This document shows, in pieces, positions 10,771-22,984 of a DNA stretch of 64,000 nt (its first letter is position 1; each line of letters opens with the position of its first letter). The stretch covers positions 33,579,431-33,643,430 of the forward strand of contig OY754980.1 of NCBI GenBank assembly GCA_963576475.1, in the 5' to 3' direction. The translations under genes and the position numbers were made by a program. The notes beneath the pieces are model-generated. The model ran no database searches. It was not told the DNA's origin and saw nothing but the letters and a program-made list of their open reading frames with translations. Origin of the DNA: Molanna angustata (taxonomy: Eukaryota; Arthropoda; Insecta; Trichoptera; Molannidae).

Positions 10771-11022
10771 TCAAAAATTGATATTTTTACTGACAATTTT
10801 TTACTGACAATTGATATTTTTACTTTTAATAGAGACGAAGTTGAGATATTATAGAAGAACCGGGAACTCGAGGCACCTGCAGGGCTTACGACCTGTCATC
10901 ACCTGAGTTCCTGGTTCTACTATAATATCCCAACTTCGTCTTTATTGAGATGTGTTATTGTCAGTAAAAATATCATTTGACTCCAACAGGGAATAAATCC
11001 AATGTCTGTGTATATGCAATTA
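10771..11022. mobile_element. T4 fold-back element
   Basis: Inverted arms run from TTGATATTTTTACTGACAAT on the left to GTAAAAATATCATTTGACTC on the right. Inner arms AGACGAAGTTGAGATATTAT and its partner surround a centre with GGCACCTGCAGGGCTTACGA. The right outer end continues GGGAATAAATCCAATG to ATATGCAATT, the T4 terminus shared with 28921-29068 and 48003. No protein is encoded. Confidence 0.75.
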
Positions 11023-11310
11023 AAAAATATATTCAAAAAATTGATAATCAATAGTAATTATAATTACGAGATGACAAACAGGAATCTTATCATGACTTTA
11101 AAGACAAACACGACATTCGTACAAAGACAATACTACTATTTAGCTCCAAAAAATTCAATACGATAAAAAAATAAATAAAGGTACATACCGTTGATGAATC
11201 ATATGAAATTTAAAAAAAACAATAGAAACATGGATTAAAAACAAGGGCATAGTATACTGGGGAAACACCAAGTAACAATAGCTTAAATTTTTATTTTATA
11301 ATAGGTATTG

Positions 11311-11475
11311 TCGGCCTTCGTGACTCAGTTGGTTGGGTATCTGACTGCTGATCCAAAGGTCCCGGGTTCTATTCCCGCTGGAGACACAAGTTTTATTTGT
11401 GTTTTCAGTCTGGATCTGTGAGATGATTAATATCGCAACTTGTTGGAAGCACTATAAAAAAAATAAAAAATAAAT
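11311..11475 (+). mobile_element. SINE S1 with internal deletion
   Basis: Head TCGGCCTTCGTGACTCAGTT with a B box GGGTTCTATTCCC, then TTTTCAGTCTGGATCTGTGA. The middle of the body is shortened (ATATCGCAACTTGTTGGAAG) before an A-rich tail. Same family as 9212-9434. Confidence 0.8.
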
Positions 11476-12300
11476 GTAACAAACACAAAATATTTTTTCT
11501 GTGATATAATATAACGATAGTAATTTTTGCCTCCTCGAAACAAGCTCAGCCTAGTGGGGTGGTTTATAAAAAAAACCTATAGTTATTTTTTTATTTTGTG
11601 ATTATGTATTTTGGTATTCAATCATAATAAATAAATATTTGGCTATTTGTGGTCACAACAGCAAATCTACAAAAAATGAAAATATTTTGTAAGTGCAAAT
11701 TAGAATCTTTATTCTAAATTTAAGTATAACAGAATTGTTTTTCAAATTTATTAAAGATCGTTATTTTAAAATCAAACGAGTTCAGTGACAGAGAAAATGA
11801 GAATCCTAAATTACGTTCAGTTTCAGTATGGGCACGATTATATAAAGGAACGAGGTTGGTTATTGAAGATATAATAAAATGTAAGAAAGTAAGAAGATAA
11901 ATAATATTGAACCGAGAATCATGAATCCCAGGAGAACAGAAGTAGCGAGGAAGTGTTAACTTTTCTTATGGTCGCTTCCATCCAAATTTTCCATTGAACC
12001 GAGCGTTCACCATCATGCTCACCTACTCTCCTGATACCCTGCTACAAACCAGCCCCTTGTTATCTCGGAGGGAGAATTATTACATAATATTTTCTGGAAA
12101 AATATTTTGCGGTTTGCTTTATAAAATTACTTTTCTTAATTAATATTTCGTGTTAAATAATAATCATTTTCCTTCAACTAAGAACTCAACTGCTGTTTCC
12201 CTAATATAACACTGTTTATTACTCTGAAAGGGAATAATTACGTTAGTGTTTTTTGATTATTGTGTTGATATAATATATTGAGGTACCAAATATTAACAGC
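11475..12300. other. No gene recognised
   Basis: AT-rich. A less AT-rich patch at 11925-12080 has no open frame of note. Confidence 0.4.
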
Positions 12301-13035
12301 ATATAAAACGAGTGAGTTGTGGCCAACGCTGAACTTCTCATTAACAAGTCATTCTATAAAGTATTCAAATTTTGTATGGAAAATATTCAGCATTTTCATG
12401 AAATGAGTATGTTAAATTATTTTTGATTTAAATATTCCGATTATAAAAACTTGATAATTCTTCAATGTCATTTTATAAAAATGATGTGCCTTATTACCAA
12501 TTTAAAAATAAAAATTTCAAATTTTAAGTCTCCTGGAGGGCAAGTCTGGTCCGAGCGGCGAAATCAAAACCCTCACGATTACCCATAAAATGGATATAAT
12601 TATTATATGGAGTTCTATAATATCTTTAGATGTCATAGAACTCCATATGATAATTATATCCATGATATATATATCCAAATACCCCAAGCTCAGGGGGGTT
12701 ACTTTGAAATATTTGACAGTTAAAAAAATTGATAAAACTATTTAGATACCTATCCTTCAAAATCAAATGGGGTCTAAGCGATTATTAGAATACAAAATAG
12801 CAAAATTTGAAAGGAATCGAATAAGTACTTTAGTCTATAATCGATGAAGTAAAATAAACACGTCGTACATAGCACACAGCACACAGCATAATACATAGTA
12901 CACAGCACACACACACACACAGATACATTGCGATGAAACTTTCAGAATACAATCTCAAAATGATACTAATAATAGCCTTAAAAATTTCGAAATCGTAACT
13001 CCCCACTATATCTTCTTGGGTAAGTGAGGAGTAAA
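12300..13035. mobile_element. T1 element, copy 2, with an insertion
   Basis: Aligns with 2790-3395: the opening AACGAGTGGGTTGTGGCC, the block CAAATTTTGTATGGAAAA, and the closing GTAAGTGAGGAGT. It lacks the 3327-3366 palindrome of copy 1. It carries about 140 extra bases (about 12533-12680) that hold their own inverted repeat: TGGATATAATTATTATATGG (12591-12610) against its partner at 12647-12663. A CA-rich run lies at 12897-12920. Confidence 0.7.
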
Positions 13036-14500
13036 AATCAAGTTGGTGAAGAAAAAAGGTTTTTGAATACTGTAGGTAGGTACCTACTTGAAAAATGTCA
13101 TTTTTTGGTAAAAACCTTGGGGGCATGTCAGAAAAAAACAAACGGTAAAATCAAAACCCTCATGATTTCCCATATCCTGAATGTAATTATCATAATAGAG
13201 TTGTATGATATTATATTAAGATAAATGAACAATCTTTAAATGTATTTTTTTGTAGTTTGAAATTATTTGGAGACATGACATACAAATCCACATTGAAAAC
13301 AGAAAAACAAGTGTCAGACATCTAACTGATCCATTAAATCCAACGATAATATTAATAATTTAATGTATATAGTTGTGGTTCATTGCAGGCTTGCGACAAT
13401 TTATTTTCTAGTTTTTATTTTCAATTTCAATCAGTCCACGGAGAAAGAATGGGTTCTTTGAATCGAGGGCAGAGAAAACTGGAGTTATATGTTATATAAA
13501 GGAGAGCGTTTCATTCCGAGCTTTGGAAATAAAGAGAGAGATAATTTCGTATGAGTCAATACACTTCACAAAATAATATACAGTAACAGTGTTTCATTTA
13601 GTACTAGACTTTCATTTAATTATTTTCGTACTAAGTAATATATCTGTAGACCATTTCATTTGTAATAGCTAAGAGTTGTAAAAAAAATATTAATTATTTT
13701 ATTAAAAATATAATACTTGGTTTTATTATGATTTTATATTTTGATTGTTGACGCGTTTGCATCGTGTTGACGCAATCGTCGTATTAATGCTATACAAGGA
13801 TGATAACTTGCATAGAGTACAACATCAGGTTATTGGATAATAAACGGACTCCAAAACCATCACCAGTAAAACATAAAAACGAAATAAATAAAAACATATA
13901 TAGGAAAGCAAAAAAATTACAACAAATCGTAAGAGTGTCGATGGTATGTATGTGTTCTATGTATGTGTATCCTTCCATTGTCTTTGTTTTATTTTTTTTT
14001 ACTACTGTTGTCAAACCCCTCTTTTTGTATAAAAATCATGTTCATAATTACTAAAAAGGTTTTTTTTTGTTGCCAAATAACTAGAACTTTTAGCCGAGAA
14101 GGGGAGCGATTTGCAGGTAAATCAACGAAGCAAAAATACACAAATTTGCTCTCTGCGCAACCGGAAGCTCGTTCATGATGTTTGGCAAATATTAAACTAC
14201 TTTTTCCACAAAACATTTTTTTTCAAACTTTTATTGTCACCCAAAATTATTGCCAATTTCCTTTCTAAGTGAATATTCCCGAACACATCACACAAAGATA
14301 AGGAAGGGTAACATGGAAATATGCTTCTACAATTGGCATGATTTAAATCAGTTAATATTAATTGATAATCATTGCTATTAAATTTCCGATAGCGTCCCAT
14401 TTAATTGTAAATAGTACCTAAATATTTTTTCTATTTAATATCCATTTGTATAAATACAAAAAAGGTATAAAATATTCCACTAACCATATACGGTTGTCAT
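13036..14500. other. No gene recognised
   Basis: Several short overlapping open frames on both strands, none with a recognisable motif. Part of 13130-13215 (AAATCAAAACCCTCATGATT) resembles the extra block inside T1 copy 2. Confidence 0.4.
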
Positions 14501-14504
14501 TTAT

Positions 14505-15125
14505 TTTTATCTATCTATCTTATTGCACATAATATAAACAAATATAATTCACACTGGTGGGTTTATTGCTATCTGGCAATTTCTTACAACCAACCAGATA
14601 ACAAAGTATGACAAAACATTACACATTAAAAAAAAACACTTCATTGCAAAAACTAAAGGATTGGAAAAGGACAAGTATGGGAAATCAGGTGTTTAGGGAT
14701 AAATATTTATACTTAAGTTTTTTCTTGAAAATATTAGACGACGCAATATCCGAACATAGGCTATTCCACAGTTGATTGTGCTTCGAAAGACGTGCTGAGA
14801 AATTCTGTATTATGGATAGGGATGGATAGTGTTGTACGTTCAGCAGATCGGAGTGGAAGTCCATGGTTGGATAAATAAATGAATTTGATTTTGAGTTACT
14901 GTGGCAGGTTTGGGTTCTAGAGAATATTGTACAACAGTGACAGAATGTGTATATTGCGCCGCTGGCGTATCCGGGGCCAACAAAGAAGATTGCGGTAAGA
15001 TGGTTATGTGATCAAATTTTTTCAACCCAAAGAAGCGCATCTCAATAAACTTGAAGACGTTCAAGTTTATTGAGATGCGCTTCATTAGCATCCAAATAGC
15101 ATACATTATTATAATCAAGAAACGA
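14505..15125 (-). mobile_element. Jockey-like LINE, C-terminal end and 3' tail
   Basis: The minus strand reads EAHLNKLERLQ, then FFGLKKFDHI, then a degenerate stretch. It matches the motif ERLQIVCIRYVFGLKKFDHV of the copy at 22985-23610. The 3' end includes AAATTGCCAGATAGCAATAA and a GATA-type tail at 14505-14525. A perfect 52-bp hairpin with 24-bp arms occupies 15032-15083 within the coding part. Confidence 0.7.
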
Positions 15126-15229
15126 AAGAAAGAGTGATTATCAGTGGGTTACTATAACATAATTTTAATACATGACCAACAATGATAAAAAATTAATGTA
15201 AAAACAAAACAAAAGTAATATCAAAAACA

Positions 15230-16135
15230 TTTTTTTTATTTATTTGTTCATGATTTCTCTTTCATTGTATTGTATTGTATATATTTTATTTAGATGTAAA
15301 AAAAATACAATTTCTTACATCTAGTACAAACGAAAATAAAAAAAAACAATAAAATTAAACAAATCAACATCGGATGACTAAATGAACACACAAAAAAGAC
15401 ACGTATCTATCAATAACAATAAAACACAAAGTAAAATAAAATGAAAACACACTACCACAGTAGAAGACATCAAAGAACATGAAAAAAAAAATAATAATAA
15501 TAACAATATAGTATCAAAACAAGCAAAACAGATATTATAGTCTTAGAACATAATATATAAACAGATATTATAGTCTTAGAACATAATATATAAACAATAG
15601 AAACACACTACCACAATAGAAGACATAATAATAATAACAATATAGTATCAAAACAAGCAAAACAGATATTATAGTCTTAGAACATAATATATAAACAGAT
15701 ATTATAGTCTTAGAACATAATATATAAACAGATATTATAGTCTTAGAACATAATATATAAACAGATATTATAGTCTTAGAACATAATATATAAACAATAG
15801 AAACCCACGATTTTTAAAAAAAACTTTTGTTTTATGTATTCAGCACCTAAGCGACGAAAAGAGGCAAGATTAGACGCCTCCTTTACACATTCAGGCAAAT
15901 CATTATAAAGTTGTAAGCCTTTGTAGTACACACTATTTTGTGTACCTGCCAGGTTTGTCTGCGGCAGTCTAAAGTCCCGCCTACTTCTCGTCGGGTATGC
16001 GTGAACTTCAAAATTGTACATAATATTTTTTTGTAAATAAGGTGGTAAAAGTCTATTTTTTAATTTGTAAATAAAAATTAGCACATTCAGAATTATTTGT
16101 TGTTTCACTGTCAAAATTTACACTTTTACATGGGT
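15230..16135 (-). mobile_element. Jockey-like LINE, C-terminal end with repeat-bearing 3' region
   Basis: A 112-codon minus-strand frame (15776-16114) reads VKQQIILNVLIFIYKLKNRL, LPPYLQKN, then YPTRSRRDFRLPQ, QNSVYYKGLQLYNDLPECVK. This is the standard C-terminal end of a group of lepidopteran LINE reverse transcriptases. The same group is represented by the fragment at 19690-20165. The 3' region (15230-15790) is A-rich and carries a 33-34-bp tandem repeat. Confidence 0.85.
15526..15795. repeat. 33-34-bp tandem repeat in a LINE 3' region
   Basis: The unit ACAGATATTATAGTCTTAGA plus ACATAATATATAA occurs six times in two blocks (two copies at 15530-15593 and four at 15662-15794). The blocks are separated by AATAGAAACACACTACCACA and an AAT-rich stretch that is itself duplicated from 15450-15530. 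A larger segment of about 120-130 bases has therefore also been copied. Confidence 0.85.
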
Positions 16136-16177
16136 TACACTTTTATTTTGTTTTACAAAAAAAAAACATAATATTGT

Positions 16178-17769
16178 GAGTGTAGTTAGATGTGTTGGTA
16201 TTGTTTTAATCACCGTCAAACTAGGCAAGGCCTGTACATAATATAGTGATGAGTGTAGTTAGATGTGTTGGTATTGCTTTAATCACCGTCAAACTAGGCA
16301 AGGCCTGTACATAATATAGTGATGAGTGTAGTTAGATGTGTTGGTATTGTTTTAATCACCGTCAAACTAGGCAAGGCCTGTACATAATATAGTGATGAGT
16401 GTAGTTAGATGTGTTGGTATTGTTTTAATCACCGTCAAACTAGGCAAGGCCTGTACATAATATAGTGATGAGTGTAGTTAGATGTGTTGGTATTGCTTTA
16501 ATCACCGTCAAACTAGGCAAGGCCTGTACATAATATAGTGATGAGTGTAGTTAGATGTGTTGGTATTATTTTAATCACCGTCAAACTAGGCAAGGCCTGT
16601 ACATAATATAGTGATGAGTGTAGTTAGATGTGTTGGTATTGTTTTAATCACCGTCAAACTAGGCAAGGCCTGTACATAATAAAGTGATGAGTGTAGTTAG
16701 ATGTGTTGGTATTATTTTAATCACCGTCAAACTAGGCAAGGCCTGTACATAATATAGTGATGAGTGTAGTTAGATGTGTTGGTATTGTTTTAATCACCGT
16801 CAAACTAGCCTAGGCCTGTACATAATATAGTGATGAGTGTAGTTAGATGTGTTGGTATTGCTTTAATCACCGTCAAACTAGGCAAGGCCTGTACATAATA
16901 TAGTGATGAGTGTAGTTAGATGTGTTGGTATTGTTTTAATCACCGTCAAACTAGGCAAGGCCTGTACATAATATAGTGATGAGTGTAGTTAGATGTGTTG
17001 GTATTGCTTTAATCACCGTCAAACTAGGCAAGGCCTGTACATAATATAGTGATGAGTGTAGTTAGATGTGTTGGTATTGTTTTAATCACCGTCAAACTAG
17101 GCAAGGCCTGTACATAATATAGTGATGAGTGTAGTTAGATGTGTTGGTATTGCTTTAATCACCGTCAAACTAGGCAAGGCCTGTACATAATATAGTGATG
17201 AGTGTAGTTAGATGTGTTGGTATTGCTTTAATCACCGTCAAACTAGGCAAGGCCTGTACATAATATAGTGATGAGTGTAGTTAGATGTGTTGGTATTGTT
17301 TTAATCACCGTCAAACTAGGCAAGGCCTGTACATAATATAGTGATGAGTGTAGTTAGCAGTGTTGGTATTGTTTTAATCACCGTCAAACTAGGCAAGGCC
17401 TGTACATAATATAGTGATGAGTGTAGTTAGCAGTGTTGGTATTGTTTTAATCACCGTCAAACTAGGCAAGGCCTGTACATAATATAGTGATGAGTGTAGT
17501 TAGCAGTGTTGGTATTGTTTTAATCACCGTCAAACTAGGCAAGGCCTGTACATAATATAGTGATGAGTGTAGTTAGATGTGTTGGTATTGTTTTAATCAC
17601 CGTCAAACTAGGCAAGGCCTGTACATAATATAGTGATGAGTGTAGTTAGCAGTGTTGGTATTGTTTTAATCACCGTCAAACTAGGCAAGGCCTGTACATA
17701 ATATAGTGATGAGTGTAGTTAGATGTGTTGGTATTGTTTTAATCACCGTCAAACTAGCCTAGGCCTGTG
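16178..17769. repeat. 73-bp satellite, 22 copies
   Basis: Units start at 16178 and repeat exactly every 73 bases to 17711. Each opens GAGTGTAGTTAG and contains TTAATCACCGTCAAACTAGG and CAAGGCCTGTACATAATA. Variants are few and recur: GTATTG-T, GTATTG-C or GTATTA in front of TTTAATC; ATGTG or CAGTG after GTTAG; and TAGCCTAGG in units 9 and 22. The array abuts the LINE at 15230-16135. No open frame runs through it. Confidence 0.97.
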
Positions 17770-18870
17770 TCATGATGGCTATTTCATTTATTGAATATTT
17801 TTTTATAAAATGTAGCATAAAATCGTAAATGTAATATAGATATAACGTAAATATAATATAAAATATAATATAAAGAATAGTATAAATACATAGATACATA
17901 TAAATATTTAACTCCCCAAAATCAAACAGAAAAATTTCCATTATTTCACTTTTTTTAATATCAGTAGGTATGCCCTCCATCACACGCCAGGTTACAGAAA
18001 CTCATGCCAGTAATAAGTATATATTTATGATTTTGTTTAAAAGATAGTCTGTCATATCCTTTTTAAATTTATTTTTATTTTTTATTACCTTATGTTCCAA
18101 CAAAAAAAAAATATATATATATGACAATACAAAAGAATGCGAAGCAACAAACATCTGATAGTTAATTTCCGTAATAGTTATTAACTCTAGCTATATTATA
18201 TTTGCTGTAAGCTATGTACTTGTTTATGTAAATTACTTGGAAACTTCTACATTTAACATATCTATCAAATATTTTTCGTACTATGTATATTACTTCTGTG
18301 TACCTACTTCAATTCCCTCCCTTCTTTTCACATTGCATGAATTTTCTTTTTCTTCTTTTGTACCATATATTTGACTTACTTTTCTCGAGGCTTCAACTTG
18401 CTCGGGTTTGTTTGAAGAGATTGTCTTATGGCATTGGACCTATCTTTGTTCACTTCGTTTCATATAAATTGAATATATGTATCTTTCTTTTTACGATAGC
18501 GTTTGGTTAAACTGCTATAATATTATCAAAATGAACCATCGGGGAGACGGCGTTTGTAACAAAAGAAAAGAATCACACTAAGGCATAAAAATATTTATGT
18601 AAGTACAAGTCGGAATTCTTATGTCATAAACAATATACACTGTATTTTTTATCAAGTCCTTAAACAGAATGAAGTGTAGGTATGTAGGAAGGTACCTATT
18701 TCTTGTTTCCGAAAGTCATAAAGAAAACACATAAATTTCGAGGTTTTATGATGTACGATTTCTGGTTATTCATTTTATATTAATACAAAGCTTAATTGAC
18801 ATCCGGGTCACCGCTACAAAGGAAACGTAATGTTTTTTCTCCGACTTTAATTTATTGAGAATTATTTACA
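17770..18870. other. No gene recognised
   Basis: AT-rich. A minus-strand open frame at 17759-17983 is mostly Ile/Tyr/Leu low-complexity sequence. The 75-codon plus-strand frame at 18283-18510 has no recognisable motif. Confidence 0.4.
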
Positions 18871-19581
18871 GCCAGTTTCATAAAAAGCAGCAAAAGGACC
18901 CTTTAGTTAAAGGTTCTTTAAAAATTTAAAGTCGCCTTTAAGTCGTTGCGTTTCATAAATAATAATGCCGCGTACTTTAGTAAAAGGCAGAAATGTCACC
19001 AAAATACCTGAAAGTTGGCAATATTGCTATCAAAATCTATGGAAACATAGCTCATAGCATAGGTAAATCTTTCTGTTTACTACCATATAATATGTTATTT
19101 CTGTCATTGAATTAATCATTGATGTGAAGGACATGTATATGGAACAAAATCTATCAAAAAATTCTCCTTAATTCTACTTTTCCATGTGGTCGATTTTTTT
19201 CCTATATACTTTTCACTGCTGTATCACAGTACGCATCTTCTAATTAGCTCATTTTGAAAACATAATTTTTTTATATTATTTATAAAAAAATGTTTAAATA
19301 ATAACAAAACTATTGAATATTAGTAAGTAATATGCACATGATCGTCAACATTCAATTGACAATATTGACATCAACAAGAACTGACTTGAACATTATGTCA
19401 TATTGCAGCACACTCTGGTGGCAAAAAAATGAACTGCTCTTAAAGAAGACTTTAGTGACTAAAGTACGAAGACACTGGACTTTAAATTAAAGTGAACTTT
19501 AAGTGACATTTTGTTGTTATGAAATGCAATTTATTTTAAAGTCGACATTAAGTCTCCTTTAATTTTTATGAAACTGGCTAT
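18871..19581. mobile_element. T5-type TIR element
   Basis: Ends are perfect inverted repeats of AGCCAGTTTCATAAAAA (left 18870-18886, right near 19565-19582). Subterminal AAAGTCGCCTTTAAGTCG is mirrored by AAAGTCGACATTAAGTCTCC near the right end. TTA occurs just outside both ends, consistent with a 3-bp target duplication. No transposase frame remains; likely a non-autonomous derivative. Confidence 0.75.
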
Positions 19582-19689
19582 TAGTACTTTTATAGCATGA
19601 GCTGTATGATAACGTCTAATTTTAGATTCAATTTACAGATTTAGTAAATTGAATACGTTTTTATGTCAAATTTGCGTCGCTAAGTAAAA

Positions 19690-20165
19690 GTAATAAATAC
19701 ATGTATGAAATATTTAGGTATATTAATAGATGATAAATTGAAATATTAAAACACTTGGTTTCTCAAAAAGAATAAGAAATAACTTAGATTTTCACACATC
19801 AAGATTAATTTTTAATTTTTTTGAAATTCCCCATTTAAAGTATTGTTCTAGTGTCCTATTCCTCTGCAATTAAACTTAAAATAGAATATTACAGATCATT
19901 CATAATATGGGAATGAGAACAATTTTGAAATGTAACAGATATACAAAAATAAACCTAATGTTAAATAAACTAAAACTAATGACAGAAAAGCAATACATTA
20001 TAATATACAACACAAACTTTGATATACAAACTAAAAAATAATATGCTTCCAAAATATATGCAGAAAATATATTTGTCTATAGAGACACATACAATCACTC
20101 AATTGAATATGAAGTTGATCACTCAATTTTCCTGTACAGAAGCTATTTTAATTCTGTTATATACA
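19690..20165 (+). mobile_element. Jockey-like LINE fragment
   Basis: Frames broken by shifts read MKYLGILIDDKLKY (about 19705-19746), MRTILKCNRYTKINLMLNKL, and MIYKLKNNMLPKYMQKIYLS. These are consecutive C-terminal reverse-transcriptase motifs of the same LINE group as 15230-16135. It ends abruptly where RTE-a starts. Confidence 0.75.
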
Positions 20166-20169
20166 TTTT

Positions 20170-20826
20170 TGAGCACGCCTTACATTGAATGGGGCTGGTA
20201 TAGAGAAAGTGAAAAGGTTTAAATACCTTGGAAGTATCCTAGTGGAAGACCTCGACCCAGAAACCGAATTCAAATGCAGAATAGAAGCATCACGAACTGC
20301 TTTTAATAAAATGAGACAGATATTCTGCGATGACAATCTTAACCTGAATCTTCGGCAACGGCTGGTTAAATGTTACATATTGTCAGCCCTACTGTACGGA
20401 GTGGAATCGTGAACCCTCAATGTTAATAGCATGAACCGGATGGAGGCGTTCGAGATGTGGATACATCGGAGAATGCTCCGGATACCCTGGACGGATATGG
20501 TCAGCAACACAATAGTTCTTCAAAGAGCTAGAGTATATAGAGAGCTTCTGACTAATATAAAAATCAGAAAGATATCGTATTTGGGTCATGTGCTTAGAGG
20601 AGAAAAGTATGAATTGCTTCACCTGATCCTAATGGGCAATATAGAGGGTCGAAAAGGTATTGGAAGGAGACAAATTTCCTGGAACCGCAACATGCGCGAC
20701 TGGACGGGCATAAGAAGTGTTGGAGAGCTGTTTCGGGCTGCCCAGGACAAGGACGCTTTCTCTCGGGTGATAGTCAACGTTGGGGGGACCAGACATGACA
20801 CAATATACGCGACTGGACGGACATAA
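20170..20826 (+). mobile_element. RTE-a LINE, C-terminal region
   Basis: One frame runs from about 20185 to 20826 with a single in-frame TGA at 20410-20412, where the family has Trp. Motifs in order: VKRFKYLGSILVEDLDPETE, RQRLVKCYILSALLYGVES, RMEAFEMWIHRRMLRIPWTD, YLGHVLRGEKYELLHLILMG, and RDWTGIRSVGELFRAAQDKD. This is the post-catalytic C-terminal region of an RTE-clade reverse transcriptase. The catalytic core and endonuclease are missing. Its last 113 bases are the founder unit of the array that follows. The copy at 30300-30850 is a relative. Confidence 0.88.
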
Positions 20827-21366
20827 GAAGTGTTGGAGAGCTGTTTCGGGCTGCCCAGGACAAGGACGCTTTCTCTCGGGTGATAGTCAACGTTGGGGGG
20901 ACCTGACATAACACTATATACGCGACTGGACGGACATAAGAAGTGTTGGAGAGCTGTTTCGGGCTGCCCAGGACAAGGACGCTTTCTCTCGGGTGATAGT
21001 CAACGTTGGGGGGACCTGACATAACACTATATACGCGACTGGACGGACATAAGAAGTGTTGGAGAGCTGTTTCGGGCTGCCCAGGACAAGGACGCTTTCT
21101 CTCGGGTGATAGTCAACGTTGGGGGAACCTGACATGACACAATATACGCGACTGGACGGACATAAGAAGTGTTGGAGAGCTGTTTCGGGCTGCCCAGGAC
21201 CAGGACGCTTTCTCTCGGGTGATAGTCAACGTTGGGGGGACCTGACATGACACAATATACGCGACTGGACGGACATAAGAAGTGTTGGAGAGCTGTTTCG
21301 GGGTGCCCAGGACAAGGACGCTTTCTCTCGGGTGATAGTCAACGTTGGGGGGACCTGACATGACAC
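20696..21366 (+). repeat. 113-bp tandem repeat derived from the RTE-a coding end
   Basis: Unit starts fall at 20696, 20809, 20922, 21035, 21148 and 21261, exactly 113 bases apart. The first unit is the end of the RTE-a frame (RDWTGIRS...SRVIVNVGGT); the five others are copies with few changes. Because 113 is not a multiple of three, the frame shifts at each unit. An AAAAAAGAAGAAGATATA tail follows at 21367. Antisense open frames across the array are by-products of the repeat. Confidence 0.95.
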
Positions 21367-21369
21367 CAA

Positions 21370-22720
21370 AAAAGAAGAAGATATACATTTTTCATAATAA
21401 GATAAAATTTATGTCACATTGATATGGCAGACCATTGATTTTTTTTCATTAAATTTCGTCATCCTTGAATGTATTTTTGATGAGTGTATTTTTATTGTAT
21501 CAACATTTCAAACAGTATAAAAATACCTCAATTTTCCAGACCGTGAGAGCATTATGAAAATTTGGTCAGATGAAATAATAGAGAAGAAATAAACGGATAT
21601 CTATGGAAAACTAATCAGCTCTAAGTTTATGGACTTTACATATATAATTATGAATCTGCAGAGAGGACACACAGAAAAACAACATAAATGATGAAATGAT
21701 AGAGAAGAAATTAAAAGTTGTCCATGGAAAAGTAATCAGCTCCAGGTCTATGCACTTTACATATGATACACATACATATGATGTTAAGAGGCTGTAGAGA
21801 GGACACATAAAGGATAAAGGATACACCGTACGCTATATGCCATACATACAAACACATCAAGACGAAACTCATGGTGTGTACTCTCTACATACATACCATC
21901 ACGCCATGTCCCCTGAAAATTGTGAAATCATGATTCTCCAATATTCCATAATTTGGAAAGCGATGCAAAATTTCTCTCTCACTTATTATTTTTCATTATT
22001 ATTTAAATAGAAAATAGGTTTAGCTTGAGTACTTCAATAGCTACACGGTACACAAAAAACGTAGTTCCAGTCTGCATGTTGATAGGACAGGTGAAGCTCT
22101 TTGGGTACATTTTCAAAATTGGTTTGTTCATAAATTAGTTAAATGAAAATCGCACGTTTAGCGTAATTCGCTCAAAGCATCTGTCTGGGACTTTTGCAGA
22201 ATAATAATAATGTTTTAAAAATTTAATCCAAAACACAGCACAGGACGTTGTGGTAATTGACACCAAAGGCTGTGGAGGTTAATTGGGAATGTTTCATTTA
22301 AAACGAAAACGTGGCCTCTTTTTTTTACACCTCAACAACTATATTGGAGAGTTATTATTTCACAAATAATTAAAACGATATATCTTTATAAAAATTTAAT
22401 TTATTGTAAATTCCTTTGTTTAAAACACAAATCAAATTTAAACGGCCGGTTTTTATTGTTATTTGTCCTGATAAAAACCGCTCACAATAATTAATACACA
22501 AAAAATAATAAGCCTATCAACAAAATATATTTATTTGGAAAGGATCAGGTCTGTGGACATATTCTGTATGTCCAGGATTAAAAATATTATATTTTTACGT
22601 TGGCCATTTTTATAAATAATTAAAAAATACACACAATAAACATTTTGACAAAAACCAATGTATAATAATAATAATTATAATGAAATTCTTTTACTACGCA
22701 AAAAAAATAACTTATAATGT
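21370..22720. other. No gene recognised; one RTE-c tail
   Basis: Mostly AT-rich. A direct repeat of about 110 bases with ATGATAGAGAAGAAAT occurs at about 21570-21670 and 21690-21800. ACATACCATCACGCCATGTCCC at 21893-21914 is the last piece of an RTE-c 3' end on the minus strand. Confidence 0.5.
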
Positions 22721-22984
22721 GGCGGTCTTATTGCCCGTAGACAATTTCTATTTTTTTTTTTTTTTTGTTTAAGGCAATTCACCCTGTAAAGAGTGCTATG
22801 TGAATTTCTATTTTAACAGTTAACACACTAGTAAATCCATCAGAAGTAGCAAGTTAAAAACTAATATTCATTTCAATGAAAAATAAATTATAAGAAATAT
22901 TGAATTTAACATAACACAATTAAAAAATAATAAAGATAATGTTCATAAAAAGGAAAAGTATGGATTGTGAAGGGATTGAGGATA

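Noticed and set aside
20619..21388. Five overlapping minus-strand frames starting MSGPPNVDYHPRESVLVLGS or close variants
   Set aside because: They are the antisense of the 113-bp RTE-derived tandem repeat; the plus strand is the coding one.
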